The notes beneath the pieces were generated by a model. The model did not search any database. It was not told where the DNA came from and saw only the letters and a program-made list of their open reading frames with translations. From Diploscapter coronatus (lineage: Eukaryota > Nematoda > Chromadorea > Rhabditida > Rhabditidae), in the NCBI GenBank assembly GCA_964036155.1, contig OZ038422.1:83165201-83229200 (forward strand): a DNA stretch of 64,000 nucleotides, written 5' to 3'. The first letter of the stretch is position 1; each line of letters starts with the position of its first letter. The translations under genes were made by a program, and so were the position numbers. Shown here piece by piece: positions 41,801 to 55,300 of this stretch.

Positions 41801-44534
41801 TGCAATCAATCAACATCGAGATCAAGATATAATTGAGGAGCTGTAAAATTATGCAAGTTGCAGATTTTGACAGAAAATAATTACGAGAAAGAGTTGAATT
41901 GATTCATTGTTTGTATTCAGAGTGATGCATAAAAGTTGATATTTGCGCGAAATTTGCTAAGAAATATTGAAAGATTGAATATTTTTAAGAGGCACCAAAA
42001 GTTCAGTGCTTTTTCAAAAATACAGTACCCCAATTAGCGAAGCGCCACACAAGTAGTCAGTAGTACTGCCAAAAGTAGCGAGTGAGAGGAGGGAGAGATG
42101 TTGAGTGGGCAAAACCGTAAAAGCTGCTCAAGGTTAGAGGCGCCTTTGCATCGCGAATGCATCTATAGAAAGACAGTCATTAAGCCCCCCTCTTTTGCAG
42201 AACAGAATGGATGCCCTACCCGCTTAGCCTTCACAAGCATAAGTCTCATCAGAACCGCAGGTAGAATAGAAAGATAGAATGCAAAGAGATGGAAAAGGTT
42301 CAAGGGCATGCGAAAGAACGCTAGCCGCAAGCCTCTAACCCCTAGCCCATAACTCTCCACTGCATAGTATAGGCAATAGGTAATTGTTGTGTTGTATGTG
42401 TGTAGAGGGAATACAGTCCTCTTTCGTTCTTTCGGATGAGTAATCATCATTCAGCTTATTCCACAACAAACAGTCTAATTATCTGCTCACAGTACACAAT
42501 AGCTCGGCTTTCTCATGTATAAGTCTCTGCTCGAGCTAGAGAGAGAGAAAGCGTAATTCGATCGAAGGGAGCGTCCCGCAGCGATATGTCAATGTCGCGG
42601 CTTTGACAAATGAACTCGAGCAGGAAAAAGTGCGCGGCAAAATTTCAGCTTTGAAATGAAAGAAGCTCCGCCTTTCATCCTTCTTGTAATGTTTCGATTC
42701 GCTGAACTCCGCTTTGTTTAGCTTTTGAGTGTCTACTAGGAGAGCTACAGTAATCAGCGCAGAGGGGCTGCAATTGTTGTGCTGCCACTGCACTGAAGCA
42801 GAGAAAGAGGCACAGAAACAGTCGAAATTGACAGAGGAAGAGACGCTCCATCACTCGCTCAGGCAGACAGGCAAGGGCCCTCGCGCCAAATTGCCTAATG
42901 TGGAAAGAGACGAGAAAAGGGATAGGGAGCAGAGAAGCAGAGCAGGGAGTTAGGCCAGACCTCTGTCAGAAGCAGCATCACTGTCTGTCTGCCTTGCGCA
43001 CTCCTACTGAAATAAAAATGACAGACGATAGACAAGGACGAATTCAGAGAGCACAAAGAGGCAGAGAATGCGACACGCGAAAACTGGTAGAACGAAGGTA
43101 AAAGCAAGAGAAGAGAAAGAGATAATCAAAAATACAGAGAAAGAGAAAATTGATCGGTTTCGCAATAAAGCAGAGCTTATTACCTGTACCCGCAGGGTCG
43201 TTAAAATCTACAGGTCCTGCTGCTTGGCTGCTATGGGGAAGAAACTGCTGCAGAAAAGCCCTATTTCAAGGACACGCAACGAGGCAGAGACTGAAATCGA
43301 ATGAGCGAAGAATCGAAGAGGAATGGATAGAAAGAATTGAGAATTGGAGAAACAGGCAGAACAGAACAGAAGAAGAAACAGAACTGACTTTGACTTGGGA
43401 ATGGCTGATTGCTGATGATGCGTCGCGCAGCTGCCTTCCTATATGACTGCAAAAGCAATCATGACAACAACGAGAGTACTGTAATTACGTAAGCTCACTC
43501 ACGTTGTCGAATGAAGAGGGTGAAAGTACAGCTGCGAAACAACGAAATCACAAGCTTTCAAGAAAATTTCGATAAGCACGAAAGCGGTAAATATCGATCA
43601 AAACTGTCAGTGTCAAATTGTGATTGCTCAGGGTAAAAGCTAACACGCGCACAAGTCGTATTTGGCTACATCGAGAAGTTATGACAGAGAAATACAGGGA
43701 TCGCGTCAAATGAACGGCTTGAATCGGGAAAATATGGAGGAAAGTTGGGAGAGCCGAGAGAAGCAAAGAGGACGACAGGGGCATTGTAATTTTTGTTTGA
43801 GCACACTTCGGTGCCCTTGGCGTATCTTTGAGGAGCTGACGAGAAAGGAGGGAAGGAAGGAAAATGGGGAGATGACCATGAAAGGAAGACGAAAAAGAAG
43901 AAGGGAGCTTCATATTTGGGAAGAGAAGAAAAGAGAAAGGATAAAAGGAAAAAAGCGAATGACAGTTAATTGTGTGGCAGAGACGCGCAGAGTAAAGAGT
44001 CCCATTTTGTATCTCCACTCTCTTTTCACGCGCAGTCCCCATCCGACTCGATACATACCTGAATACAAAAGCTCGGCGAGGTCAAGCCTTGGAAGAGAAA
44101 GAGAAGAGGGGAGGGGAAATGGATGGATAGGGGTGGGAGGGGAGAAACTGTTTACAGCGCTCTTTCTGCATCTCTATGCATGGGCATGAGCCTAAGCAAG
44201 AGAATGGAGCGGAGGGGATCAGGATTAAGCCCGCATACCTACACACCAATGCAGACCAAACCAAGCCAATGACCCACAGGCATGCGGCCAATCGACACCT
44301 GTGGATATCATAGGAAAAAGGAGTCAGCAGTATTCGAGAGCTTCAATCAATAAAAAATCGAGAAAATAAAAAAATAAATAAAAACGATAACGATAACGAG
44401 AAACCGGAAAATAATGAGCACCAGAATCATAATCATGGTCACTAAATAAAAAATTACATGGTGTTTATGTTTATTTGTTCATCGAAATTGTATAAGTGTG
44501 CATTCATTCAATTTACTCATTTCCAATTTCTCAG

Positions 44535-44627
44535 CGATTCGGCTGTTGTGTGTCGATCAAGAACGATGCGCTGATGGCGTACGAACAGTGGAACAGCGCA
44601 ATCAGCGCGGATAGTCTGATTTTCTAG
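44535..44627 (+). other. Orphan terminal-exon-like block
   Basis: A TTTCTCAG acceptor followed by 30 open codons and TAG: RFGCCVSIKNDALMAYEQ..., ending DSLIF. Base composition and codon use look like the real genes of this window and unlike the surrounding GA-rich DNA. No partner exon was found on this strand. The minus strand is also open across it, so strand is not certain. Confidence 0.3.
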
Positions 44628-46182
44628 CAGACGCAGGCCATTAAAAAATGATCATCTTTTCTTCGCTCTTTGATTTTTTATCACAGCAATTTTTATTTTT
44701 TTCAAAGCGCTGTTTTCAATTCAAGAAGTTCATAGTTCATCACGCTATGCTTCAACAATGAACGGAAAATGGTAAATCAATTTTAGAGCTACAGTACTTC
44801 GTCCAATCGGACCTCAAAAGTATTCGCTCTTTCGCGCGTCACTGTACTTTTTTTTAGAAGAAGCAAAAGAAAAGGACGGTGAGCAGATAGACGAGGCAAA
44901 GAGGGGTGAAAAGTTGGAAGGAGTCGAGAAATGGAATGGGAAAGGAGAAGGAAATACAAAGGTTGTAAGTAGCCAAAATAGGAGAGAGGAGGAAAGGCTT
45001 TGACGGGCTGACAGGGCTTGATGAGGGAATGGACGAGTGGGGGGAGGAAGGTCGAATCGACCTCGATAACACTGAGCGAGTGAGCGGTGCAATGGGAAGA
45101 GCGGAATTGAAATGCAGAAGCAATCCGACTCGATGAGACTGATTGGTGGTGGATTGAATCGAATGAAATACGGGAAAGAACAGTTAGCAGCTGGAATCGA
45201 AAGAAAAAAACTTGAGGAAGTTCGTAGAAGCTTTTGAGAATAATTTTCGGATCAGAAAAAAGTTGGCTGGCATCACAGTCTTATATAAATCGACGCATTT
45301 GACATGATACATGCCTTCTCTCGACCTGCCCATCATAAAATTCCTAGCCCTACTGGCAATAACTCGATAATCGAATGAAAGGAATGAAGTACTGGATGTT
45401 TCGCAAATTCACAATTTCAACGAATTCTTGTAGAGTTGCACAATGTCAGTCATCCCGCGTGATTTTGGAAAACCGGTATCGAAATTCGAGAAGCTATCAA
45501 TTCGGCAGCATCAACAGGGCTATTGAATATTTTGAATCACGTCATTTCAAGGAAAAGTTGATGAATTGGCAGAATGAAGACTAGAGAATTTGGGGAGATG
45601 AATTCAAAAACAATTTTCAAGATTTTAAGGGTAGAACGGAAGATAATCAAGAAAGTTGCATGCATGGAAATTCTCGATGTTAGTTTTGAACTGTTGGTTG
45701 TAAATCGAAAATGTAATCCAATTTTGGGCGAGACAGAACAGTCAGACTGGCATCAACTGTGAAAGAGCTTCTGCAGCAAGCAAGGAATGGCCAGAGACAG
45801 ACAAGGCAGATCAAATGAGAAGGAATTCCTGGAATTCATGTATCTTTTTTCAAGTTTGGCAATTTCTCTTGTTTCTCCTCTGACAGAACAGACCGAGTGC
45901 TTCGATGCTTACGCTTTTACAGGCAAGCCAAAGCTTTTCCGTGAGATCGATACTGAATTTAGCAGAGAGAAAGGGGCGTGACGCGACACAGAAAGAATTA
46001 GTGATCAGCCCATACAAGCGACAACTTGTAGAATGGTGGAAAAATTAGAGAGAAACCACGTTTTATTCGACAGACAAAATTGGTTGAATTCGGTTCGAAT
46101 GGAGGAAATGACAGACCAAAAGTTGTCACTCTCCCATCTCTCCTCTCTCGCGTGTGGGAAGAGGAGGCTGACTGATGACGCT

Positions 46183-46202
46183 CTCGCTCGCTCGCTCGCT
46201 CG
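46183..46202. repeat. Tandem CTCG tetranucleotide repeat
   Basis: Five perfect CTCG units, an unusually GC-rich microsatellite in this region, next to CTCTCC-type sequence. Confidence 0.8.
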
Positions 46203-48154
46203 CAAAAATGGGCAGAGAATTGTTCAAAACAGGCTTGGAATGAGAGAAACAGCAGAGGCTTACCTTGGAAAGGGACAGGAGAGAGAGGCCTTTCACACAA
46301 GCACAACTGCCCAATTGCTAAGCAGAAAAACAACAACTCTACGTCTCTGACAAATCTCTCTGCGTCTCCGTGCAGCCTACTGTCAAACGATATTATCTTC
46401 TTTCAAGAAATTCGTTCGATCAATCTCCTTTCCCTTCCCCCTTCACTTGTGCCGTACCAAAGTGGCCTTGGAGCTTTCCATTCTTCTTTTTCCTCCTTCA
46501 AACTCTTCTGCCAGTTCCTGTGAAGTGTTCTGTCGAAGGCGCCGAGAATCGAAAGAAACCTCGACGTCACCGAATGAGACAAACTTGCAATTCTCTATCG
46601 TTTAGTGTAGAGAAACTGAACAAATTTGGAGACCAAAAGTGGAATTTTTAAAAGAAATCATAGGGTTGTTTTTCGAGGTTGTGCATAAACTTTCCATGCG
46701 ACAACGATTTTCGGGGATGGTTTGTGGCGCTTTTTGTTGCAGCTGGAGTCGACCCATTTCGATTGGGAGATTAGCCTCGATTTGGGTCCCCCTTCCCTGC
46801 CTTCTCCCTGCCTGCAACCATGCACAGCTCCATCTCAATTCCATCTCCTCCGCCTTTCTCTTGACTAGGCTAATCCAAAATATGCGAACACTCGCATCTT
46901 GCGTCTACAAATTGTTGGTGCACAAAAAGTCGAAAGAAATCCAGAATCGCAATGCTTTTGTTGCAAAAACTCTGCGCCCAAGTAGGCCGACAATTAAAGT
47001 CGTGAACAGTTTCGAGATTACGTGAAAGTGTAATTTATTCGGCGATGAATCAGATGAAATAAAGAGGCCTTGCCTACATTCGGAAGCATTTTTAGAAGTG
47101 TCATTTTTCGTATGGATACTGTATTTTTGTTTTTTATTCGATATGAAACCTTATCGTTGCTCGCGTCAAAATGATGTGGCTGACTGTAAAATGTAAAACG
47201 TCTGTCTTTCGACCTAACAGTCTAACAGAGGCTTTGCTGTGTGTCTGTCGAGAAGCGCACCGATTTCACATTGCCTCCATTTTGGTCTGTCTTTCCTATT
47301 TTCAAATACCTGCAGCAGTAACGGCAGAGGTAATTGTCCAAAATAGAGAGCAGGGGAAATTGGGAGGATGGAAAACGGAATCAGAAAAGGAGCAGGGCAA
47401 ATCGGGAGAGTGAAAAGAGTGAGCGCGCAAAGGGCTTGTGATCAAATGCTGCTGGCGGAAAGGTAGCAGGGTAGAGGCGAAATGGAAGAAGAGATAGACG
47501 AATTTTGAGAGACAGGCGCATAGAATCAGAACAGAAACAAGCCAATCGAACTGTGGAAGGCAGGGACCGGCTTTGTCTATAAAATTGATGCAGTTGTGCG
47601 AGTCACAGCGACAAATCCAAAACTTTACTGTCATAAAATCTGGCAAAGTTATTTCGATGGCAAAAATTGTCATCATGGCAAACAAGATACTGTAATTCTC
47701 GAAAGAGATTTGGATTGTTTACGCTTCATTTGAGCTTTGCAAGAGCCTGTTTGCCCATCGCATGGTTGTATCAATTGCAATGTGAACTTTTTAGCAGTAA
47801 GGGATGTTTGTGATTTATAAGGATGTGTTAATTTTTGAACATTTATGGTCGTAACGAAGCTATCGAGTTAACATTCTTTCGATCGCATTTTACAGGCAGA
47901 CAGTAGAGAAGATAGGTGTTGTAGGGTGGAAAGGGGTACAGGTAAATTGGCAGAGTGCTGCAGCAGAGACGATCGATTTATGGGAGTTGCTGCTGCATTG
48001 CTGAACTGGGAAAGGGCTGCAGAACTATCTGCACAGGGGCAGAGAAGAGAGCGACTTTTCCCCCAAACATGGAAACTGCATTTCATTCGAAAAATCAAAA
48101 GTTCATAATAATTTTGGAAGTAAATAAATAAAGAATTTATTTCCTATCATGACT

Positions 48155-49845
48155 CTAAACAATTTCTGTTTCAATTCTATCGTTGACTTTGACTAGAATA
48201 TCCTGTTCGATAATGTAACTCTTCCCGAGTTCTCTTCTTCTGTCCATTTCTTCTTCTTCTTCTTCTTCATCGTTGCACACTAGATTTTGATTCTGGAGCC
48301 GAGAACTCGGTGCTTCTGATGGCGTAATCTGGACCGAAGAAGGTGTGAGGTGCAGATGGAATGGAATTGGAGGAGGACGAGAAGAGGGAAGCAGAGCTGT
48401 TATGTCACCTGAAAATTGCAACGATAATAATGAAATAGCCGCATCATCTTGGCTACTCGAGTTTTTCAAAGACATCTAACTAGAGATTATAGAAAAAAAC
48501 AGGACAAATTTCGCGGCAAATTACTAATGAACGATAAAAATAATTGATTTTTTTACCGATATTTGATCCAGAAGTCATCGGAGTCATTTGAGTGCTCAGC
48601 GAATAAACGCCTGAAGATGCATCAGATTTCTTCATCGTCGCACCATACATATCGCGCAGATTCCTCGTGTATGGGATATCATATCTGAAATGGGATGTTG
48701 ATGGTTAAGTTTTGAATGAGCAAATTTTCTCACCCAGAAATAGGGTGTTTGTCGATGGGCAAGTGGATGTAGTAAGGGTTAAACCCGGAGGATCTCTTCT
48801 TGCTGAAATTACGCCTATTGATCTTCCAAATTGTATTAATTTTACAAACCTTTTTTCCTTCTTCAAAAGAATCATCATCACTACAAGACCAACGATCGAT
48901 AGAATGCACAGAACGGATGATGACACGGAAATCCAGAAAATTACGCTGGAATTGCCCAAGAAGCTTTCGAGTGCAGCTAAAGACTTGGATGCGAATGATT
49001 TCTGAAATTATCTTCCGAATTAGATTCTTGTAACTCAAGAAATATACCTCGTCTGAAGCGGTATTGATCGTTCCTTCGCTGTCGTCAAGCGATCTCACGA
49101 CCAGAGTGATGTTGAAGCAGCTCGCATGCAGATCTACGGTCTTGCCTTCTCGATAACTCTGAAGTTGTTCATTGAATTAAATTTCTGCCAAATATAGATG
49201 GATTAGAAAATTGATGTCAGTGATGAATGGAATGTGATTTTGATGAGTTTTTATAACTTCTGAACCTGATTCTTAACCAAGTTAGCTTCTAGGAATTACT
49301 AGAATCGAAATTGAAATAAAATTACTAAAATGTCAAAGTCCGAATTCTATCCATCCTCAAAATTTATTTTAAAACTCGCCAAAACGTTATCCTGTTCGAT
49401 TGGTAGAATTCTCGGCGTTCGATCACAGGCTTTCTGACCAGCATCATCCCATCCAGTCAATTGCACGGAAACAGCCAGGTCAACCACGCTAGCATCGGAC
49501 CAATGACTGATGAACGTAGACACTGTTTCCTGAAATACTTGGTGAATTGAAGATTTGATCTATTCAAAATCTTACCTGAAGCATATTTGGCTTCATTGGC
49601 CAACTCGCTGTTTGCTGCTGTCCAATTTGAGTTTGATCGAGTTGAATCTAGAATTTCAATTATTTTCCTTGAAATGAGCATTCTCTGAAACATACCCTGA
49701 GTCTCGGTTGAGTGCACTCCGACTTCTTCATGCACTCCGTATTCATAGCGATCTTCCGAATTTCCACTGTGAACCAGAATCCGGAGACGTTTTTCAATAG
49801 AATTACAAGGATCAGCAATGGATAGAAGAATTGCACATAATTCAT
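48155..49845 (-). CDS. Single-pass type I membrane protein of unknown family
   Basis: Eight exons join in phase from the Met at 49845 to TAG at 48155 (about 380 residues). Residues 1-22 are a signal peptide (MNYVQFFYPLLILVILLKNVSG). The ectodomain has about six cysteines and possible N-glycosylation sites (for example NIT). One membrane span follows (VIFWISVSSSVLCILSIVGL...ILL), ending in KKEK. The cytoplasmic tail of about 150 residues has Tyr- and Pro-containing stretches (NPYYIHLP, YDIPYTR, PSSRPPPIP) and an EEEEEEE run. It looks like a receptor or adhesion-type protein, but I do not recognise the family. AATAAA follows the stop. The exons just upstream (49842-50400) may belong to it or to a separate gene. 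Confidence 0.7.
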
Positions 49846-50400
49846 GACTTAGCGAGTTTGAATGATTTGAACGAAAATACGACACACTGCAGTGAAATTT
49901 TATGAGGACTGAACAAATTATCGGCATTTTGACGAGTTTTATAAGGTGAAGAAATCTGTGAATATGAGAATTCTCTAGTGGGGAATTGCAGCAGAAGACG
50001 AGCAGCGAACCGGATGTCCACAGCCATTTTCCCGTCTTTGTTTGGATCGTCGGGAGGGTTGGCAGAGCTCACGTTTGCACCTGCATAATTGGCTGAGAGG
50101 AAGGTGCGAAGTCAGGCAAGACTGAAAGGTGAGATGCAAGAAGAAAATCGTAAAGGAGCAGATCTGAGGTGTGAAATTCGCGAGTGAAATTGACCTCGAA
50201 GCCAGTGAATATCAGACAGATTATCGAAATGCTTGGGAAAGTCCACGGAGAATTCGGAATTATCAAAATTGTGACCCGATCTTGATATCATGAAAATTTC
50301 TGAAGTAAGTTTGGGATTTGATGTGTTGGATTTCAAGAGAAAATACTGCTATGACAAATTTCATTTTTATCTGTTTGATCGCAGACTCCGAATGTAAATC
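49842..50400 (-). CDS. Coding exons of uncertain linkage upstream of the membrane protein
   Basis: Two exons with good coding character join in phase: one ending FPKHFDNLSDIHWLR (to about 50192) and one starting ANYAGANVSSANPPDDP (from about 50089), including NKDGKMAVDIRFAARLLL. The frame then runs to a TGA at 49842, which overlaps the ATG of the next gene (ATGA). The NKDGK block and its position recall TMEM231 (a ciliary transition-zone protein), but the flanking parts do not align well by eye and I do not claim it. Either this is a short separate gene, the 5' part of the membrane-protein gene with an undetected splice, or a truncated copy. Confidence 0.4.
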
Positions 50401-50837
50401 ATCGATTTACAGATGTTTTCTTTGAGCACTTTGGGAAAGCTGAACATTTTTCGATCTTGCAAATGAACAGTGTCAACGGATAACACCACTTTATTGTTAT
50501 GGCGCATGGATTGAAGGTTTTGATAATTTTGTGTAGGAATAAGCTTGAGAGACTGAGGCAATATTGTGGTAATGTAGATTAAAAAGTGAAATGGCAATTA
50601 CAATAGAAGATCATCAGATTGTTGAGTTAAGTTTTTGGAATGGAAAATATGAACTGAAATTCAGTTAGGATAGGAATTTTCAGTGACAAAAATTGAAACC
50701 AAACAAAATTTGAGGGCACCCATTATTTAACGTCTACGATATACGAAAATATATCAATTCGGCAGTCAAATTTAAGGTCTAAAAATTCTATAAAATATTT
50801 TTATATCAAATTTGGCGCCAAATTTGAGATCTAGAAA
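50401..50837. other. Gap between neighbouring minus-strand genes
   Basis: About 440 bp. A minus-strand frame at 50597-50367 could include a 5' exon of the downstream gene, but there is no clear start or splice support. Confidence 0.35.
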
Positions 50838-52323
50838 TTAGCCGAACATTCCGCCGTTGAAGGGCATTGATGAACGAGCAATTCGCTCTGATCGCTTTCC
50901 AAACATGCCTGAAATTCATAAAATATTTTCTGACGATTTGTAAGTCATGTACATAATGCCAGTGCATTGCTTATCCAAAACCCTGACCTAATCCTGCACT
51001 TGATAAACTTTAGTAAAATTTCACTAAATAATTTAATAAGTTTAACAAAATTTTTAATTTTGCAAAAATTGATGGCTCGAAAACGACTTCTCCTAACTAC
51101 ACACTTATCGAAATAAGCGATGCAAATTTGAAATGAAATGTCAAGATTACCTCCATTGAACGGTATGACTCTGGACGAGCGTTTTCCAAACATGCCTGAA
51201 ATTTTACATTTGAATAAATTATGAAGTATTTCTTATTAAAAATATAATTGCAGATTATGTCACAATATCGATTGTCCAAATCTAGTTATCTTGTAGTCTT
51301 CTGATTCAAGACAAACTGCAAAACATTATGATTCTAGAGGAGATTTTTTAATAACAATATATTGCAACAAATAACACAAGCTTCGGAGAAAATTTCCGAA
51401 TAATTATCTCATTCATTATGAAAATAAGACAATCACCTCCATTGAACGGAAGCATTTTAGCCCGCTTCACATAGTAATTATCGGGAACTTCGACATTATT
51501 CGTATCAATCGACCTTTTGCCAAACATTCCTGCAATTCGGACAACTCATTCTTCATTCGAAATTTGTGTTCCGCTTATTATATGCGTGACAAAATTGCTA
51601 ATGACATTGCAATTTGTCAAAATGTTTGTTCCATCTGTTCAATTTTCAACTTAGAGCACTGGGCTTTCATTTATGATATCTTGGGGAAGTCAATAAAAGA
51701 ACAAAGCATAAAATATGTCGTAGATGCATCTTTTTGCTTTTTCTTTGCAATAAAATGCGTATCGTCGACATAAATTTAGATATTTCAAAGAGTTGACCTC
51801 CGTTCATCATGGGCATAGGGGCTCGTTTGCCAAGTAGTTGCTGATTGAAGTCTCTGAGCATTTGCTCATCCCTCAATTCCAGCAGTTTTTCCACTTGATC
51901 ATCTGGCAGAGTAATTAGCAAAATCTCTTCATCTGACTGCGTACTCGGCGAATTATCTGAAGAAGAAATCTCAAATGACTAAATTTGCGCACATTTTTCG
52001 CCCACATTTTTATTTCGTAAAACGTATCATTTACAGAAAAATGGTGGATTTACACATTTTTTATGTGCAATTTTGTCATTTCAGGAAAAAGCTTATCTAG
52101 TTTTTATTCAATAAGAAGCTCCCCAATAACAATTCATTCAGACTATAGCGTAATTGTTTGCAAAAAACTGAAGTGTATCGTACTATCAAGTGTTATCTCA
52201 TACTTTTGTTATTCCGACTCATTACTACCGCATTATAAATTGAGTCATGAAAATCTTACTATTTCCTGAGGCTCGAATAGATACTGTGACGAAGGCAAAT
52301 AATAGTGAAAATCGCACCAACAT
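50838..52323 (-). CDS. nlp-10: NLP-10-type neuropeptide precursor
   Basis: Five exons (52323 to about 52265, 51956-51798, 51529-51437, 51195-51151, 50908-50838). The signal peptide is MLVRFSLLFAFVTVSIRA. An acidic spacer with a first KR site (QQLLGKR) follows, then four units: APMPMMNGGMFGKR, AKMLPFNGGMFGKR, SSRVIPFNGGMFGKR and a final SSMPFNGGMFG before the stop. In each, Gly serves for C-terminal amidation and Lys-Arg for cleavage, so the mature peptides would end in NGGMF-amide. C. elegans NLP-10 peptides end in PF(N/S)GGMY-amide, a Tyr/Phe difference. Three introns interrupt the GG codon pair at the same place (phase 1), so each central exon holds one peptide unit. It acts as a secreted signalling peptide from neurons. 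Confidence 0.9.
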
Positions 52324-55300
52324 CACAGAAATCTGATGGGTGCAAGCGGCGATCAACGCCAGGGGTTACCTAAACATAACTCGATTTAAAACTATACTTC
52401 GGATATTGCAACATGAAAATACGAAGAAAAATACGGGGCTTGTCAAAAATGGTACATTATTATAACTTTGAAGAATAGGTAGGAAATCGACAAAGCGCAA
52501 AAACAGTATCTCAAGATAAATCCACAAATGCAAACATCCAGTTAGAAAAAGCAAGAAGAAGATAATTAAAGTTGAGAATGTGGAGTTATTTTTGAGAGCT
52601 CAAAGTTCTTGACGCCAATAGACAACACAAACGGAAATCGAAAAGTGATGGGAATGAACGAAATTGAGAGTTGGAAAATGGGAATGAAATGAAAAGTGAA
52701 GAAGTCACATGAAGAACTGATATCATTGAGAGTTTGTGGAAGTCAAGAATGTTCAAATTTGATAAACAAGTTCAGAATCACAAAATATCTTTAATGAACC
52801 AAGAGAAAATCAATGAGTAAATGCGAAATAATGATTAAAGATCTGATAAACGATGAAATGGTAAATATGAACAATACAAAAAGAATGAGTTCTCCCGGGA
52901 AATGAAAATGAGTGATATTATTAACCCGCCAGCTGACTAAAGTAGGTAAATGCCGAAGCGACAATTCAGTGGTAATTCTCCCCCGCTTCGTTATTTTTTC
53001 AACTAGCACCAGGCCATCAACTCCTGCATCAGACGATAGTTTTCTGCAAGAGAAATGCCGCTTTTTCAGTGAAAATAAACAAGAAAATCCATAAAACACA
53101 AGATCAAGCGAGCTAAAAAGGAAATATCGAGAATCACGTTTTTCACTGCGGAAGATTAACAGGAATCAAAAGTGTAATTTTAATTTAATCCTAACTTAAT
53201 TGCCATTTACCATCAAAATAGATGTAATACATCGTGGGAGTACAAGCTGCGCCTCGTTAAAATAAAAATTGGGAACAAGAATCACGGAAATCACGAGCCT
53301 TGACCCGGGACGACATCATAGCTACTATTTGAGGAAATTATGCCGTTTGTTTGCAGACTTAAAAATCTTTCGACTTTGCCCTCGCATTTTGTGGTGGGTC
53401 AATTTGCATTTCTCGAGTTTTCGACTCATCTTTGCGATCGAGTTTCAGACGCAGGAAACGTGGATTTTGCAGAGCATTTCCTCCACGAAAATGACTAAAA
53501 GTTCACTGAACTGGGGCAGAAATTGGGCTCATGAAATAAACGTAAGTGGAATTACTTTTGGAGTTGAATATTCTCGTGAAGGTCGGACCAGAAGGAGCAG
53601 AATGTCTCCAACAAAGGAGGAGAAGCATAGAGGATGTGAACGGGCGAAAGTTCGTCGGTTGGCTCTTCGACATTTCGATACAAAAATGGGGCAGATGATG
53701 AGGCTGTCTAATCTGTCAAAGAGTAGGATGAAGACGGAATGAAAAATGGGGAGGATGACGATGAAGACTGAATGCGTGGATACTAGAATGGAACATGGGG
53801 GTGAACGTGAAATTTCTTTCGAAAACCACACGGTGATCGTTATTAATTGACTTCGAATCAATCTTCATGGAATAAATTTAGCTCAACTTAACCTCGAATG
53901 GAAACTAACTGACTTGTCGATTGCCAACATTATCTTGTTTACAAATAAGGTGAACTTCATAATGGCGTAAAAATAGTGATCAAATTCATTGAAATCAAAC
54001 TCAAAATTAGATAAGAAAATCTCAATCAAATGTCAAAAAGAATAAGGCTGTTCGATAAATTAAGGCGAATTTTGTGTGTTAGAAAGACCGAAGTCGCGAG
54101 AATAATTATGCACTGCCATGACATCCGCGAATTAACGAGAACACGAAAAACACAGGGGCAAACATCGGGAGGTGATGTGTCAGAATTGCGGAATGGAGAA
54201 CACGAATCTGACATCGGAAGAGCAGAATTTGACTAAAAATAGGTGAAATTTGTTAGAATTAGTCCAGACGGAAATTAGGAACGTTAATGATTCATTGAAA
54301 TAGAAATCGCATTTAATAGAAGATAAAAATAGATTTAAAAGAGCTTGGTCAGTGGAAGAAAAGATCTTAGGTAGTTTTCTCTGAGTCAGACAAAGAAAAA
54401 AATTTCGACAAGGTCTGGAGATTCAATATTCTCAAAATTCTTTCTTCATTCTCAGCTCTCCGCCTCACAACAATTACAATATCTAACTACACTTGTTGCG
54501 TACTCGGAATATTATTCCGCTCAATATGCTCAACAATTGCTGCAATGCGTCACAATAACCCACACGTGCATCGAATTTTGGGGGCATGAAATTCATAGAC
54601 GACAATTAGCATTCTTCTGCAACTACAGGACCAAATAAGCCCAATTAAAGTCATTATGCTGATAATGATGTAAGAAGAAAGTTTCGAGTTTGACTGAAAG
54701 AACAAAGGCATGCATGGTAAGACCGAAATAATCAGCCATCAAGTAAATAAGAAGCTAGATTCATATATGACAGCAAAACTCGAGCAAAATTTCAAAATAT
54801 ATCGAAGAAGGAAGTAGAATCTTAACAATTATTTCAATGCACAATAGATTAATTTCGCCGGAAGTTAATAATCGTCAACTCGTAATATAACCTTTTCCAA
54901 CCTCCCACCGATTTGACTCAAATGGAACGAAGTTAGGAGGATCACCACTAAGAGTGAAACGATTTTCTTTCATAACTTTTAAATCGTCTTTCGCTACATA
55001 AGCTACGGTTTCGCATTAATTCGGAAAGAATCTTTCGAAAACCAATCCAGCTGAATTTCGGTAGAATAATAGTCTCAGTCTGACCACTACGATGAAGAGC
55101 GAAAATATGATTGAAATGCAAATTGGTCTCACGAATAATCGGATAATTGAGTCGGGCTCGAAAAGCGCCACCAAAGTTGAATGAATTTACGAGTTTGAAT
55201 TTGGACTGCAAAATGGAAGAAGCTGCTGAAAAAAGGCGGACGCTGCGTTTACGCCCGATGGGTATTTGATTATCTGCAGGAAGGAGTCAGAACTCGAGAC

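Larger units (their letters stand above)
35028..48154. other. 13-kb region without convincing genes, purine-rich on the plus strand
   Basis: Between the zinc-finger gene and the membrane-protein gene. Long stretches are GA-rich on one strand (for example 40800-41080, 43640-44200) or CT-rich (38750-39000), which produces long antiparallel open frames that overlap on both strands and so are not trustworthy. Short motifs recur: GCAGAG, and TACAGTA or TACTGTA (41453, 42747, 43469, 44781, 47683). It probably holds regulatory DNA and unseen 5' exons of the zinc-finger gene. One orphan exon-like block lies at 44535-44627. Confidence 0.45.

Noticed and set aside
43548..44189. Long open frames on both strands (164 and 175 codons)
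   Set aside because: They mirror each other over GA-rich DNA, have no domain, signal or splice pattern, and arise because such DNA lacks stop codons.
49842..50400. Assignment to TMEM231
   Set aside because: Only the NKDGK block and its position are similar; the membrane segments and C-terminal part of that family were not found.
53269..53861. 157-codon plus frame with a 110-codon minus overlap
   Set aside because: No homology, no start context, and overlapping open frames on both strands.
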